DNA of 64,000 nucleotides from Candidatus Edwardsbacteria bacterium RifOxyA12_full_54_48 (GTDB lineage: Bacteria > Edwardsbacteria > AC1 > EtOH8). Positions 7,430 through 16,177 of the stretch are shown here, one piece after another. Where the stretch lies: contig MFFN01000003.1 in assembly GCA_001777915.1 (NCBI GenBank), positions 174,144 through 238,143 on the forward strand, read 5' to 3'. Made by a program: the position numbers and the translations under genes. The notes beneath the pieces are model-generated. The model was not told where the DNA came from, searched no databases, and saw only the letters and a list, made by a program, of their open reading frames with translations. Position 1 is the first letter of the stretch. Each line of letters opens with the position of its first letter.

Positions 7430-9310
7430 TTACTTGACCAGGACCGCCAGGTACAGCACCAGCAGGGCGAATCCGCCCACCACCCAGGCCAGATAATTGG
7501 CATACAGCCCGTTGTGGTATTCCTTGAGCACCCCGGTGGCCACCCCGCCGACGAATACGATCAGCCTCTCGTAGACGGCGTCGATCCCGCGGTCCACCAC
7601 CTTGAACACCGTCCAGGCGGCGCCTTTGAGCAGGCCGTTCACGAACCACTCGTAGATGTCGAACACCCGGGCCTCGGCCCAGTCATACAATGTATGCATC
7701 ACCGGCAGGTTGTGAATGGGCTCGGAAGCCAGGTAGGCCTGGCCCTGGCCCTTCTTGACGCCGTATTTATGAAGCAGGAAGGCTATCACCAGGCAGGCCA
7801 TGGAGACCCACACGATCCAGTTGAGGTGGAATGTCCAGAACTCCATATGCCCGGCGTGGCCCTCCAGGATGGCCCTTCCCTCCAGCACCGGCTGGATCAG
7901 GTATTTTAACGGCAGCTTGCTGTAGACCCCGAACAGGATGCAGCCCAGGGCGATCACCAGCATGGGAACGGTCATGGCTAGTCCGGGATCCTTGGGAGCC
8001 TTGTTGGGCATCTCGGGACTCTGCTGTCCGAAATAGGTGGCATGGCCCAGCTTTAAGAACGAAGCAAAGGTGAAGATGGCCCCGATCCAGGCGGCGATGG
8101 GAAATATCATGATGCCGGTCTCCACCGCCCCGTGGAACACCAGCTCCTTGGAGACGAACCCGTTGAAGGGCGGCACGCCGGAGATGGCGAAGGCCGCCAC
8201 CCAGAAGGCCACCCCGGTGATGGGCATCAATTTGAAAAGCCCGCCCAGTTTTTTCAGCTCGGTGGTGCCGGCCTGCTTCTCCACCGCCCCGCCGGTCAGG
8301 AACAGGGTGCACTTGTACATGGCGTGGTTGAGCATGTGGAACAGCCCGCCCACGATCCCGGCCGGCACCCCGGTGCCGATGCCCAGGATCATATAGCCCA
8401 CCTGGCTGATGGCGTGGAACGACAGCAGTTTCTTGTAATCCTTCTGGACCAGGGCCATCATCACCGCCAGAACGATGGTGACGGCGCCGATGGTCATCAA
8501 AAAGATGGACATGGTGCTGTTCATGTGGATGGTGAACATCTCAAGGCTGATCCGGCCCAGCATGTAGATGCCCAGCAGTTTCTCCAGGGCCGCCGGCAGG
8601 TAGGCCATGAACGGCAACGGGGCGTCGATGGCGGCATCCGGGATCCAGGTGTGGAACGGCATGGCGCCGGCCTTGGCCATGGCCCCCAGGCCCATCAGCA
8701 CGAAGGCGGCCGCCCCCAGGCCCATCGGCTCCAGGTGGATCTCGGACATGGTCAGGGTGCCGGACAGCTGCCAGGCGAAGATGATGCCCAGGATCATGGC
8801 GAAATCGGCGATGCCGGAGATCACCAAAGCCTTGGTGGCGGTCTTGAAGGCCTCCTTGTTGCCCACCGAGATCATGCCGTACAGGGTGGCCAGCAGCGAC
8901 TCCCAGAAGAACAACATCACCACGAAGTTGTTGGCCAGGATGGCCCCGTTGGCCAGTCCGGCGGTCAGCAGAAAGTAGGCGAAATATTCCTTGGAGCGGT
9001 TCTTCCCCTCCATGAAGGAGGCGGTGTACAGGGCCAGCAGGATCTCGAAGCCGGCCGCCGCCAAAAGGATGAAGCGCGGGAAATGGTAGGCCCACAGATC
9101 GAAGTTTATCCCAAAGCTGGTCCAGGGCACGAATAATCTTAAACCTTCTCCCCCGGCCTTGAAGATGACCGCCGCGTAATACATGGTGATGGCGGTGGCG
9201 ATCAGGGCCAGGATCTCCTTGCCCCATTTGACGGACTTGGGCAGGATGAAGGTCAGCACCCCGGCGATGATGGGGACCAGGATCGGTATCAGCAGAATGT
9301 TCGGATTCAT
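7430..9310 (-). CDS. Antiporter-like subunit, NuoL/HyfB-type (long form)
   Basis: 626 residues. The core transporter domain has FFWESLLATLYG (TM5 glutamate), AKAGAMPFHTWIPDAAIDAP (TM7 lysine) and AALEKLLGIYML (TM8 lysine). The C-terminal extension of about 130 residues contains further helices; in NuoL such an extension includes the lateral helix, but that cannot be confirmed here. The PFMAYLPAALEKLLGIY form resembles subunits of formate hydrogenlyase-type and other group 4 complexes. Its start overlaps the stop of the upstream gene by four bases. Confidence 0.87.
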   Translation of the reverse strand: MNPNILLIPILVPIIAGVLTFILPKSVKWGKEILALIATAITMYYAAVIFKAGGEGLRLFVPWTSFGINFDLWAYHFPRFILLAAAGFEILLALYTASFMEGKNRSKEYFAYFLLTAGLANGAILANNFVVMLFFWESLLATLYGMISVGNKEAFKTATKALVISGIADFAMILGIIFAWQLSGTLTMSEIHLEPMGLGAAAFVLMGLGAMAKAGAMPFHTWIPDAAIDAPLPFMAYLPAALEKLLGIYMLGRISLEMFTIHMNSTMSIFLMTIGAVTIVLAVMMALVQKDYKKLLSFHAISQVGYMILGIGTGVPAGIVGGLFHMLNHAMYKCTLFLTGGAVEKQAGTTELKKLGGLFKLMPITGVAFWVAAFAISGVPPFNGFVSKELVFHGAVETGIMIFPIAAWIGAIFTFASFLKLGHATYFGQQSPEMPNKAPKDPGLAMTVPMLVIALGCILFGVYSKLPLKYLIQPVLEGRAILEGHAGHMEFWTFHLNWIVWVSMACLVIAFLLHKYGVKKGQGQAYLASEPIHNLPVMHTLYDWAEARVFDIYEWFVNGLLKGAAWTVFKVVDRGIDAVYERLIVFVGGVATGVLKEYHNGLYANYLAWVVGGFALLVLYLAVLVK

Positions 9311-10776
9311 CTCAATACCCCCAATATATCATGAATGGCAGGATTTCCCAGAACGTCGCGGACGGCGATGTTGACCAGGTCCATGGGGTACTTGACCAGG
9401 ATCCCGGCGGCCAGCGAAAGGACGGCCAGCGAGGCCACCACCCACACCATGGTCGGAGTCCCCTCTTTATGGGCATGGATGCTGTGGTCCCGGGCCTCGC
9501 CCAGAAAGACCAGGGTGAACAGCCGCATCAGATAGACCAGGGTCAGCACCGCGGTGAAGATGGCCAGGGCGCCGATGGCGATGTGGTTGGACTTGATGAT
9601 GCCCTGGATCACCATGAATTTGGAGAAGAAGCCTCCGAAGGGCGGCACCCCCACGATGGAGAAGACGCACATGATGAAGGCCACCGCGGTGATGGGCATG
9701 GCCTTGATCAGCCCGCCCATCTTGGTGATGTCCTTGGTGCCGGTGCCGTGCTCGATGACCCCGGCGGCCAAAAAGAGGCCGCCCTTGGCCAGCCCGTGCA
9801 TCAGGATGAACAGCAGGGCCCCGGCCACCCCGATGGTGTTGAAGGCCGCCAGGCCCATGAAGATGTAGCCGATCTGGCTGACGGTGGACAGGGCCAGGAT
9901 CCTCTTGATGTTGGTTTCTATCAGGGCCGCGCTGGCCGAGACCATGGCCGAGATCAGGCCCAGGATCATCAGGTAGGTCTGCCAGTCGCCGGGGATGACG
10001 AAGGTGTAGTTGAATATCCGGGCGAAGGCGTAGACCCCGATCTTGACCAGCACCGCGGCGTGGAGCAGGGCGGTCACCGGGGTGGGCGCCACGCCGGCGT
10101 CAGGCAGCCAGGTGTGGAACGGCAGAGTGGCGCTCTTGGCGAAGATGCCCATGGTGATCAGGGCCACCGCCAGGCCGCCGATGGGGAAGCCCCGCATATC
10201 CAGCATGTTGAAGGTACCGGTCTTGGCGTAGACCAGGGCGAAACCCAGCAGCATGAACACCGCCCCCCCGGCCGTGACCAAAAAGGCCTTGTCGGCCTTG
10301 ATCACCACTTCCCTGTCGCGGAAGAAGCCGATCAGGCGCCAGGAGCAGATGCCGGTGATCTCCCAGAAGACGTACATCAGGATCATGTTGGCCGAGAACA
10401 CCAGGCCCATCATGGCCCCCAAAAACAAAACCACCATCAGAAAGTATTCCTGCTGATAGTGGTAATCCTTGATATAACCCAGCGAGTAGATGATGATCAG
10501 GGTGCTGATCAGGGACGAGGCGATGGCCATGAAGACCGACAGCCCGTCCACCACGAAGGTGGCATCCACTCCCAGACCGATGGCCCGCTGGAAGACGTGG
10601 GTCTCCCCCGAGAAGGCCGCCGGCAATAGTGTGACGGCAAAAAAAGTAGTGGCCAGCCCCAGAATCACCGCCCAGGCATTGCGCCCTGGCTTGGAGGCCA
10701 GCCCTATCAAAGGCAAGGTAAAGGCCCCGATGATAGGGACCAGTATCGTTGCCAGCAAAGAGAATTCCCACCCCAT
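9307..10776 (-). CDS. Antiporter-like subunit, NuoM/NuoL/MrpA-N type; first gene of hydrogenase operon
   Basis: 489 residues, about 14 membrane helices. It has YVFWEITGICSWRLIGF (TM5 glutamate), FAKSATLPFHTWLPDAGVAP (TM7 lysine) and LHAAVLVKIGVYAFAR (TM8 lysine), all intact. AGGAG sits five bases before the ATG. The preceding 170 bases hold palindromes rather than an obvious sigma-70 or sigma-54 promoter. Together with the genes at 7430 and 5909 this gives the complex three pumping modules, as in complex I; Ech and formate hydrogenlyase 1 have fewer. Confidence 0.88.
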   Translation of the reverse strand: MGWEFSLLATILVPIIGAFTLPLIGLASKPGRNAWAVILGLATTFFAVTLLPAAFSGETHVFQRAIGLGVDATFVVDGLSVFMAIASSLISTLIIIYSLGYIKDYHYQQEYFLMVVLFLGAMMGLVFSANMILMYVFWEITGICSWRLIGFFRDREVVIKADKAFLVTAGGAVFMLLGFALVYAKTGTFNMLDMRGFPIGGLAVALITMGIFAKSATLPFHTWLPDAGVAPTPVTALLHAAVLVKIGVYAFARIFNYTFVIPGDWQTYLMILGLISAMVSASAALIETNIKRILALSTVSQIGYIFMGLAAFNTIGVAGALLFILMHGLAKGGLFLAAGVIEHGTGTKDITKMGGLIKAMPITAVAFIMCVFSIVGVPPFGGFFSKFMVIQGIIKSNHIAIGALAIFTAVLTLVYLMRLFTLVFLGEARDHSIHAHKEGTPTMVWVVASLAVLSLAAGILVKYPMDLVNIAVRDVLGNPAIHDILGVLR

Positions 10777-10802
10777 AAAAACTCCTAATGCTGTATTAAA
10801 TT

Positions 10803-10924
10803 GCTAAACTTTGGCAAAGGCCATCTTATTTTTTGCGATGCCATAAATGACATCGCTGGTATTGCCAACAAGGCCGCAAAGCGGCCTTTGTGAAGATGCC
10901 CAGCGGTAGCCTTTAGGCTATCGC
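10803..10924. repeat. Cluster of palindromes upstream of the hydrogenase operon
   Basis: Four successive inverted repeats. 10809-10819 reads CTTT-GGC-AAAG. 10835-10856 has arms GCGATG..CAT and ATG..CATCGC with one mismatch. 10870-10888 is perfect, AAGGCCGC-AAA-GCGGCCTT. 10903-10924 has arms GCGGTAGCCT and AGGCTATCGC, which pair with one G-U in RNA. The left edge GCTAAACTTTGGCAAAGG resembles the palindrome beside the REP-type transposase at 55003-55035. It reads like a REP/BIME cluster lying in the presumed 5' region of the hydrogenase operon. Confidence 0.7.
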
Positions 10925-11221
10925 GCCCCAAGCAAGGCGCCTATAATGGGAATTTGCCAAAGAGTATTAAATTAAATGGAAACAAGATATTTTACAATAA
11001 ATGGCCCGGCATGTCAAGGGTAAATTATCCGGGCTGTTTAAGGGGTGGATAACAATTAGTGGTATTAATGCGGACCGGGTGGCACTATCTGTAGTGGCGG
11101 ACTTTGCTTTATAACCCAGCCTTTCGGCTAACTCACCCCGGTCATTCACTTTAGCTCCGAATATAGAGCAATGACCTTCCCCTCTCTTATAAAGAGAGGG
11201 GAATAAAAGGGGTGAGTCAAC
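10925..11221. other. Gene-free stretch with one strong hairpin
   Basis: No credible gene. A perfect 10-bp hairpin lies at 11179-11201 (CCCCTCTCTT-ATA-AAGAGAGGGG), followed on the plus strand by AATAAAA. The reading frame that crosses this region on the minus strand runs through that hairpin and the neighbouring terminator and is judged spurious. The rest shows no clear structure. Confidence 0.6.
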
Positions 11222-11248
11222 AAGAAACCCCGCCGTAAGGCGGGGCTT
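11222..11248 (-). terminator. Rho-independent terminator after the HEAT-like gene
   Basis: Minus-strand hairpin with CCCCGCC/GGCGGGG arms and a TTTCTTG tail, 27 bases after the stop codon at 11275. The tail runs directly into TTGACT, a copy of the terminator-promoter junction seen three more times nearby, here without a -10 box or gene behind it. Confidence 0.8.
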
Positions 11249-11274
11249 TACAAAAATCACTTTAATAATTGAAA

Positions 11275-11955
11275 TTATCTGTTTATTTCTTTTTTAAGCG
11301 TTTTTATCGACTCAGAAACAACTTCTCCCAATATCCCATCAGCCCATTTTTGTGTTGCACTTAAAACCGGCAATGCTTTATTATCCCCAAGTCTGCCTAA
11401 AAACGCAGCAGCATCTACACATGCTAATTGTTCTTCCGCATTCCTGTTGTAATAAAGTTCTTTATTTGAAACAATATCAATTAGATATTTAAAATTCTCA
11501 GAATAATTAATATCATTGTAACAATATATATACGACATTATCACTTTTTCCCGATCTGTAGAGCCAATATAATCTTTAATTACATCACTTGCCCCTTTTT
11601 CGGTAATATCTGATAATCCTAAAAGTATTGATATTTTCTTTTCATATGTACAAGAAGATAATATTTTTGATAGCAAGGGAATAGCCATTTCTTTATTTAT
11701 TAAAAACAAAGCGCACGAAGCTTCGCTTATTGCATTAATACTTTTATTGTTTTCTACTTCTATCGCTGCAATTTTAAAAGAATTTTTCGTTTTAATATTC
11801 TGCAGTTTAAGTAATGTCTCTTTCCTTTCACGTAATTTGCCACTTAACATTATTACCTTGTAAGTTGCTAAAGAACTATCTTGACAGGCCATTAAATCAG
11901 GTGCCATATTGATAAAGATAGCCGCAAAAAGTAATAGTATTACCATTGGTTTCAT
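11275..11955 (-). CDS. Secreted HEAT-repeat-like protein of unknown function
   Basis: 226 residues, not recognised. It starts with a signal peptide (hydrophobic residues about 4-22, then MACQ). The rest is alpha-helical with repeated short Ala/Leu helices, e.g. ACVDAAAFLGRLGDNKALPVL, resembling degenerate HEAT repeats. The gene is strongly AT-rich compared with the operons on either side, suggesting separate ancestry. It is a single-gene unit with its own promoter (12034-12063) and terminator. A role in envelope scaffolding is possible but unsupported. Confidence 0.6.
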   Translation of the reverse strand: MKPMVILLLFAAIFINMAPDLMACQDSSLATYKVIMLSGKLRERKETLLKLQNIKTKNSFKIAAIEVENNKSINAISEASCALFLINKEMAIPLLSKILSSCTYEKKISILLGLSDITEKGASDVIKDYIGSTDREKVIMSYIYCYNDINYSENFKYLIDIVSNKELYYNRNAEEQLACVDAAAFLGRLGDNKALPVLSATQKWADGILGEVVSESIKTLKKEINR

Positions 11956-12033
11956 TTATTATATCCTCAGTGGTATTTTATTAATAATATCGTTTTATTT
12001 ATAATAAACTTACCGGGAAATAACTGCATCGGA

Positions 12034-12063
12034 AGCATACCAAAATCCCTATCCCCCTGTCAA
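12034..12063 (-). promoter_or_regulatory. Sigma-70-type promoter for the HEAT-like gene
   Basis: -35 TTGACA (12058-12063), 18-base spacer, -10 TATGCT (12034-12039). The whole stretch from the preceding hairpin through the -10 is nearly identical to that at 13825-13885. Confidence 0.75.
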
Positions 12064-12127
12064 CAAGAAACCCCGCCTTTCGGCCCGCCTGCCATAGCAA
12101 GCTATGTGCGGCGGACAGGCGGGGTTC
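12064..12127 (-). terminator. Compound terminator after hicA
   Basis: Minus strand, outer arms CCCCGCC and GGCGGGG followed by TTTCTTG. Inside the loop is a second stem (GCCTGTCCGCC / GGCAGGCGGGC around CATAGCTTGCTATG), as if a second palindrome had inserted into a plain hairpin of the local type. It follows the hicA stop by about 70 bases and abuts the next promoter. Confidence 0.65.
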
Positions 12128-12196
12128 CTACTATAATCTCTCAATTGTATATTTAAGAGTTTAATTATCCAATCAGCCATTTGTATTTCAATTTAC

Positions 12197-12421
12197 TCAA
12201 GAAACAAGTCTGACGAACTCATCAACGCTTAACCCCGTTTGGCGGATTATGGCTCTCAATGTTCCCCGATCCAATACTTTGTGGTCGGGTACAACTACCT
12301 GGCAGAACGGATCGTCCCGCCGCACCACCATATGGCTTCCGTTTTGCCGCTTGAAGTAAAATCCGGCCTTCTGCAGTGCTTTCAGGCACTGTTGGCCGGA
12401 TACAACCGGCAGCCCGCTCAT
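12197..12421 (-). CDS. hicA: HicA-family toxin (mRNA interferase)
   Basis: 74 residues, a typical length. HicA toxins are small double-stranded-RNA-binding-fold ribonucleases. The family motif GSHMVVRRDDP with the catalytic histidine is at residues 28-38, preceded by LQKAGFYFKRQ. Overlaps hicB by four bases (ATGA), antitoxin gene first, which couples translation. No inactivating change visible. Confidence 0.9.
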   Translation of the reverse strand: MSGLPVVSGQQCLKALQKAGFYFKRQNGSHMVVRRDDPFCQVVVPDHKVLDRGTLRAIIRQTGLSVDEFVRLVS

Positions 12422-12624
12422 ACCGCCAGAAGCATGGCGTTGAATTTCTCTTTGGGTGCGGGAATATTGTCTTCCTGCAAAGCTGCCAGATAGACTTCTA
12501 TGGCTTCGCGGGCATTGGCTATGGCTTCTTCCTTGGTTTTACCCTGGGTAATACAACCGGGCAAACTGGGGCATTCGGCCACCCAAAAGCCGTCATCCCC
12601 GGCGTAAATAAAAACCTGGCGCAT
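12418..12624 (-). CDS. hicB: HicB-family antitoxin
   Basis: 68 residues from the ATG at 12624. It has the partial RNase-H-like HicB fold: GDDGFWVAECPSLPGCITQGKTKEEAIANAREAI is the classic sequence, split here as WVAECPSLPGC and TKEEAIANAREAIEVYL. Start chosen because AAGGAGG lies nine bases upstream; a longer frame from 12663 would begin inside the promoter. It has no visible C-terminal DNA-binding domain, so autoregulation would need another mechanism. Confidence 0.9.
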   Translation of the reverse strand: MRQVFIYAGDDGFWVAECPSLPGCITQGKTKEEAIANAREAIEVYLAALQEDNIPAPKEKFNAMLLAV

Positions 12625-12653
12625 ATTATACGGCCTCCTTAAAATCCATGGAA

Positions 12654-12682
12654 ATAATAACACGTTAAATATGAATTGTCAA
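12654..12682 (-). promoter_or_regulatory. Sigma-70-type promoter of hicBA
   Basis: -35 TTGACA (12677-12682), 17-base spacer, -10 TATTAT (12654-12659), about 30 bases upstream of hicB. The -35 directly follows the T-rich tail of the terminator at 12683-12710. Confidence 0.8.
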
Positions 12683-12710
12683 GAAAGAAACCCCGCCTTT
12701 CGGCGGGGTT
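12683..12710 (-). terminator. Terminator after the TolB-like gene
   Basis: Minus-strand ACCCCGCC/GGCGGGGT hairpin with a GAAA loop and TTTCTTTCTT tail, about 25 bases after the stop at 12736. Confidence 0.8.
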
Positions 12711-12735
12711 AGAATTTATTATATTCAGTATTTAG

Positions 12736-13788
12736 CTATCGCCAATCCAATGAACCGTCGTCGCTCCATTTTTTATATTTTCCTTGTTTCTTACCATCTC
12801 TTATATCCGATACCTGCACCGTTGTGGTTATACTTCTTTCCATTGTGCCATCAACCGTCGTCACCCATATTTCATGACCTTGCGCAGGACTAATTGCGGA
12901 ACGGCAGTACGCAATAAGCTTGCCGTCTGGCGACCACACTGGCGAATTGCAATGAAATCTGCCAGACGTTACCTGCCGCACATTGCCACCGTCCGCGTCC
13001 ATTATAAAAACATGATCGCCACCGCTCCGCCCGGAAATAAAAGCGATTTGTTTCCCATCAGGTGAAAAGGCAGGATCGGCATCACGTGCCGGATGGCTTG
13101 TCAGCTTTTGCAGGTTTGTGCCGTCGTTGTCAATCGTAAAAATATCATGGTTTGCTTGTATACCACGGCCACTAAACCCAAAAAAGACTACTTTCTTGCC
13201 ATCAGATGCCCATCGGGGTTTGCCGAAATACTCACCTAGAGCTATTGTTTCATACCTTGTTTCAGCGTAGATATCCTTGATCAATAACAATGGCCTTGGT
13301 CCCCTCATACTGAGGAGTCGTGCTACTATAGTGGAACCATCTGGCGACAACGACATATCACCCAGGGAATATATTGTGTCGCAATAGTAATTAACCAAGC
13401 ATTTACGGTCATCACCATCAATGTTCATCATCCAATATGATTGCTTATATTGCGATGGCTTGATATATGTTTCTTGAAGGTAGATTATTTTTTTACCATC
13501 CGGCGTCCAGCAGGGGTACATATCTCTGATTACCTTAGCTTCACCGCTATCCATTGTTAAATGCGATGCACTTAACGCTTTTAGCCCAATTCCATTTGCG
13601 TCAACCATATAGATTCGTTCTTTTGTTGCGTAGCCTTCCTCACGATCAGAAGAAAATACAATTTTCCCTTTTAGTTCATCAAGTGGTATTAATGGCTTTT
13701 TAGGAGTGGGATCCACCATGAACGAGCCACAGCCCGTAGAAATCATTATCAGCAATATTACAACAAATCCGAATTTAATTCTTTTCAT
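12736..13788 (-). CDS. TolB-like beta-propeller lipoprotein
   Basis: 350 residues. Signal peptide with lipobox (ISTGCGS, Cys about residue 20), then repeated PD40/WD40-like blades. These include WTPDGKKIIYL, SPDGSTIVARL, ASDGKKVVFFG, FSPDGKQIAFISGRSGG and WSPDGKLIAYCRS. Such proteins are periplasmic or surface propellers; this is not TolB itself because the TolB N-terminal domain and tol-pal neighbours are absent. Start set at 13788, which has AAAGG upstream and gives a normal signal peptide; 13806 is an alternative. A single-gene unit with its own promoter. Confidence 0.75.
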   Translation of the reverse strand: MKRIKFGFVVILLIMISTGCGSFMVDPTPKKPLIPLDELKGKIVFSSDREEGYATKERIYMVDANGIGLKALSASHLTMDSGEAKVIRDMYPCWTPDGKKIIYLQETYIKPSQYKQSYWMMNIDGDDRKCLVNYYCDTIYSLGDMSLSPDGSTIVARLLSMRGPRPLLLIKDIYAETRYETIALGEYFGKPRWASDGKKVVFFGFSGRGIQANHDIFTIDNDGTNLQKLTSHPARDADPAFSPDGKQIAFISGRSGGDHVFIMDADGGNVRQVTSGRFHCNSPVWSPDGKLIAYCRSAISPAQGHEIWVTTVDGTMERSITTTVQVSDIRDGKKQGKYKKWSDDGSLDWR

Positions 13789-13824
13789 GTTTTTACCTTT
13801 ATCCATAAATATTTATTTGTAAGA

Positions 13825-13854
13825 AGCATATCAAAATCTTCATCCACCTGTCAA
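13825..13854 (-). promoter_or_regulatory. Sigma-70-type promoter of the TolB-like gene
   Basis: -35 TTGACA (13849-13854), 18-base spacer, -10 TATGCT (13825-13830). Spacer and flanks are nearly the same as at 12034-12063, upstream of an unrelated gene. Confidence 0.78.
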
Positions 13855-13855
13855 C

Positions 13856-13885
13856 AAGAAACCCCGCCTTTCGGCGGGGTTTCTT
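13856..13885 (-). terminator. Terminator after groL
   Basis: Perfect 13-bp arms (AAGAAACCCCGCC / GGCGGGGTTTCTT) around a four-base loop. The stem is symmetrical, so it could stop transcription from either side. A second weaker hairpin (CCCTCTCCT/AGGAGAGGG, 13900-13930) lies between it and the groL stop. Confidence 0.85.
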
Positions 13886-13943
13886 CTATCATCTCTTCCT
13901 TGTCCCTCTCCTAATGCTTTAGGAGAGGGTAGGGTGAGGTCGT

Positions 13944-15593
<1,650 letters not shown>

Positions 15594-15637
15594 TTATTCC
15601 TCTATATGATTTTTATTTTTTGGCTTTAAGATGCTCT

Positions 15638-15692
15638 GTCATACCCGCGCAGGCGGGTATCCAGTCTGGATTCCCGTTTTCACGGGAATGAC
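15638..15692. repeat. Palindromic intergenic element (GTCAT...ATGAC) between groES and groL
   Basis: 55 bases starting GTCATACCCGCG and ending CACGGGAATGAC. It contains two stems (TACCCGC/GCGGGTA and ATTCCCGT/ACGGGAAT). Its ends GTCAT/ATGAC are shared with the elements at 29943, 30019 and 62628. It sits inside the groESL operon and would fold in the mRNA. Confidence 0.8.
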
Positions 15693-15706
15693 AAAAAGCG
15701 TTCTAT

Positions 15707-16012
15707 TTATTTCTCGTGGATGATGGCCATGACGTCGTCGGATGACATGATCAGGTATTCCACATCGTCGATCTTGACCTCGGTGCCGGAGTACTTGCCG
15801 TAAAGGACCTTGTCGCCCTTCTTGATGTCCATCTCCATCCTGGTTCCGGAATCGGATATCTTGCCCGGGCCCGCCGCCACCACTTCGCCCTCCATGGGCT
15901 TTTCCTTGGCGGTGTCGGGAATGATGATCCCGCCCTTTTTGGTCTCCTTGGCCTCTGCCGGCTTAACCAACACCCTGTCGCCTAATGGCTTGATTTTGGT
16001 AACCGTTGACAT
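15707..16012 (-). CDS. groES: Co-chaperonin GroES (10 kDa)
   Basis: 101 residues, typical. N-terminal IKPLGDRVLVKPAE, mobile loop KKGGIIIPDTAKEKP, and C-terminal YLIMSSDDVMAI. It caps the GroEL ring. First gene of the operon, with a ribosome site and a strong promoter upstream. Confidence 0.97.
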   Translation of the reverse strand: MSTVTKIKPLGDRVLVKPAEAKETKKGGIIIPDTAKEKPMEGEVVAAGPGKISDSGTRMEMDIKKGDKVLYGKYSGTEVKIDDVEYLIMSSDDVMAIIHEK

Positions 16013-16078
16013 ACCGTCCCTCCTGAATTGTTATGGTTTCTATTATTTTTTTGAATTTGTGAAATTGAACAGCTTATA

Positions 16079-16107
16079 ATTATAATCAAAAATAGACCAA
16101 ATTTCAA
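16079..16107 (-). promoter_or_regulatory. Promoter of groES-groL
   Basis: -35 TTGAAA (16102-16107), 17-base spacer, -10 TATAAT (16079-16084), 67 bases upstream of groES. No inverted repeat resembling CIRCE is present between it and the gene. Confidence 0.75.
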
Positions 16108-16177
16108 GCCCTATTATCTTTGCCACAGACATCTTTGTGCGATTTTGCAGACTTTATTATTGGCGATGACGGTTCCG

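Noticed and set aside
10777-10860. Sigma-54 promoter for the hydrogenase operon
   Set aside because: TGGCC and TTTGC words occur but not with the required -24/-12 spacing and GG/GC pair.
10967-11260. 97-codon open frame on the minus strand upstream of the hydrogenase operon
   Set aside because: It starts inside a terminator, runs through a 10-bp hairpin repeat and has no ribosome site or protein-like composition.
16013-16177. CIRCE heat-shock operator before groES
   Set aside because: No TTAGCACTC/GAGTGCTAA-like inverted repeat is present; only a plain promoter is seen.
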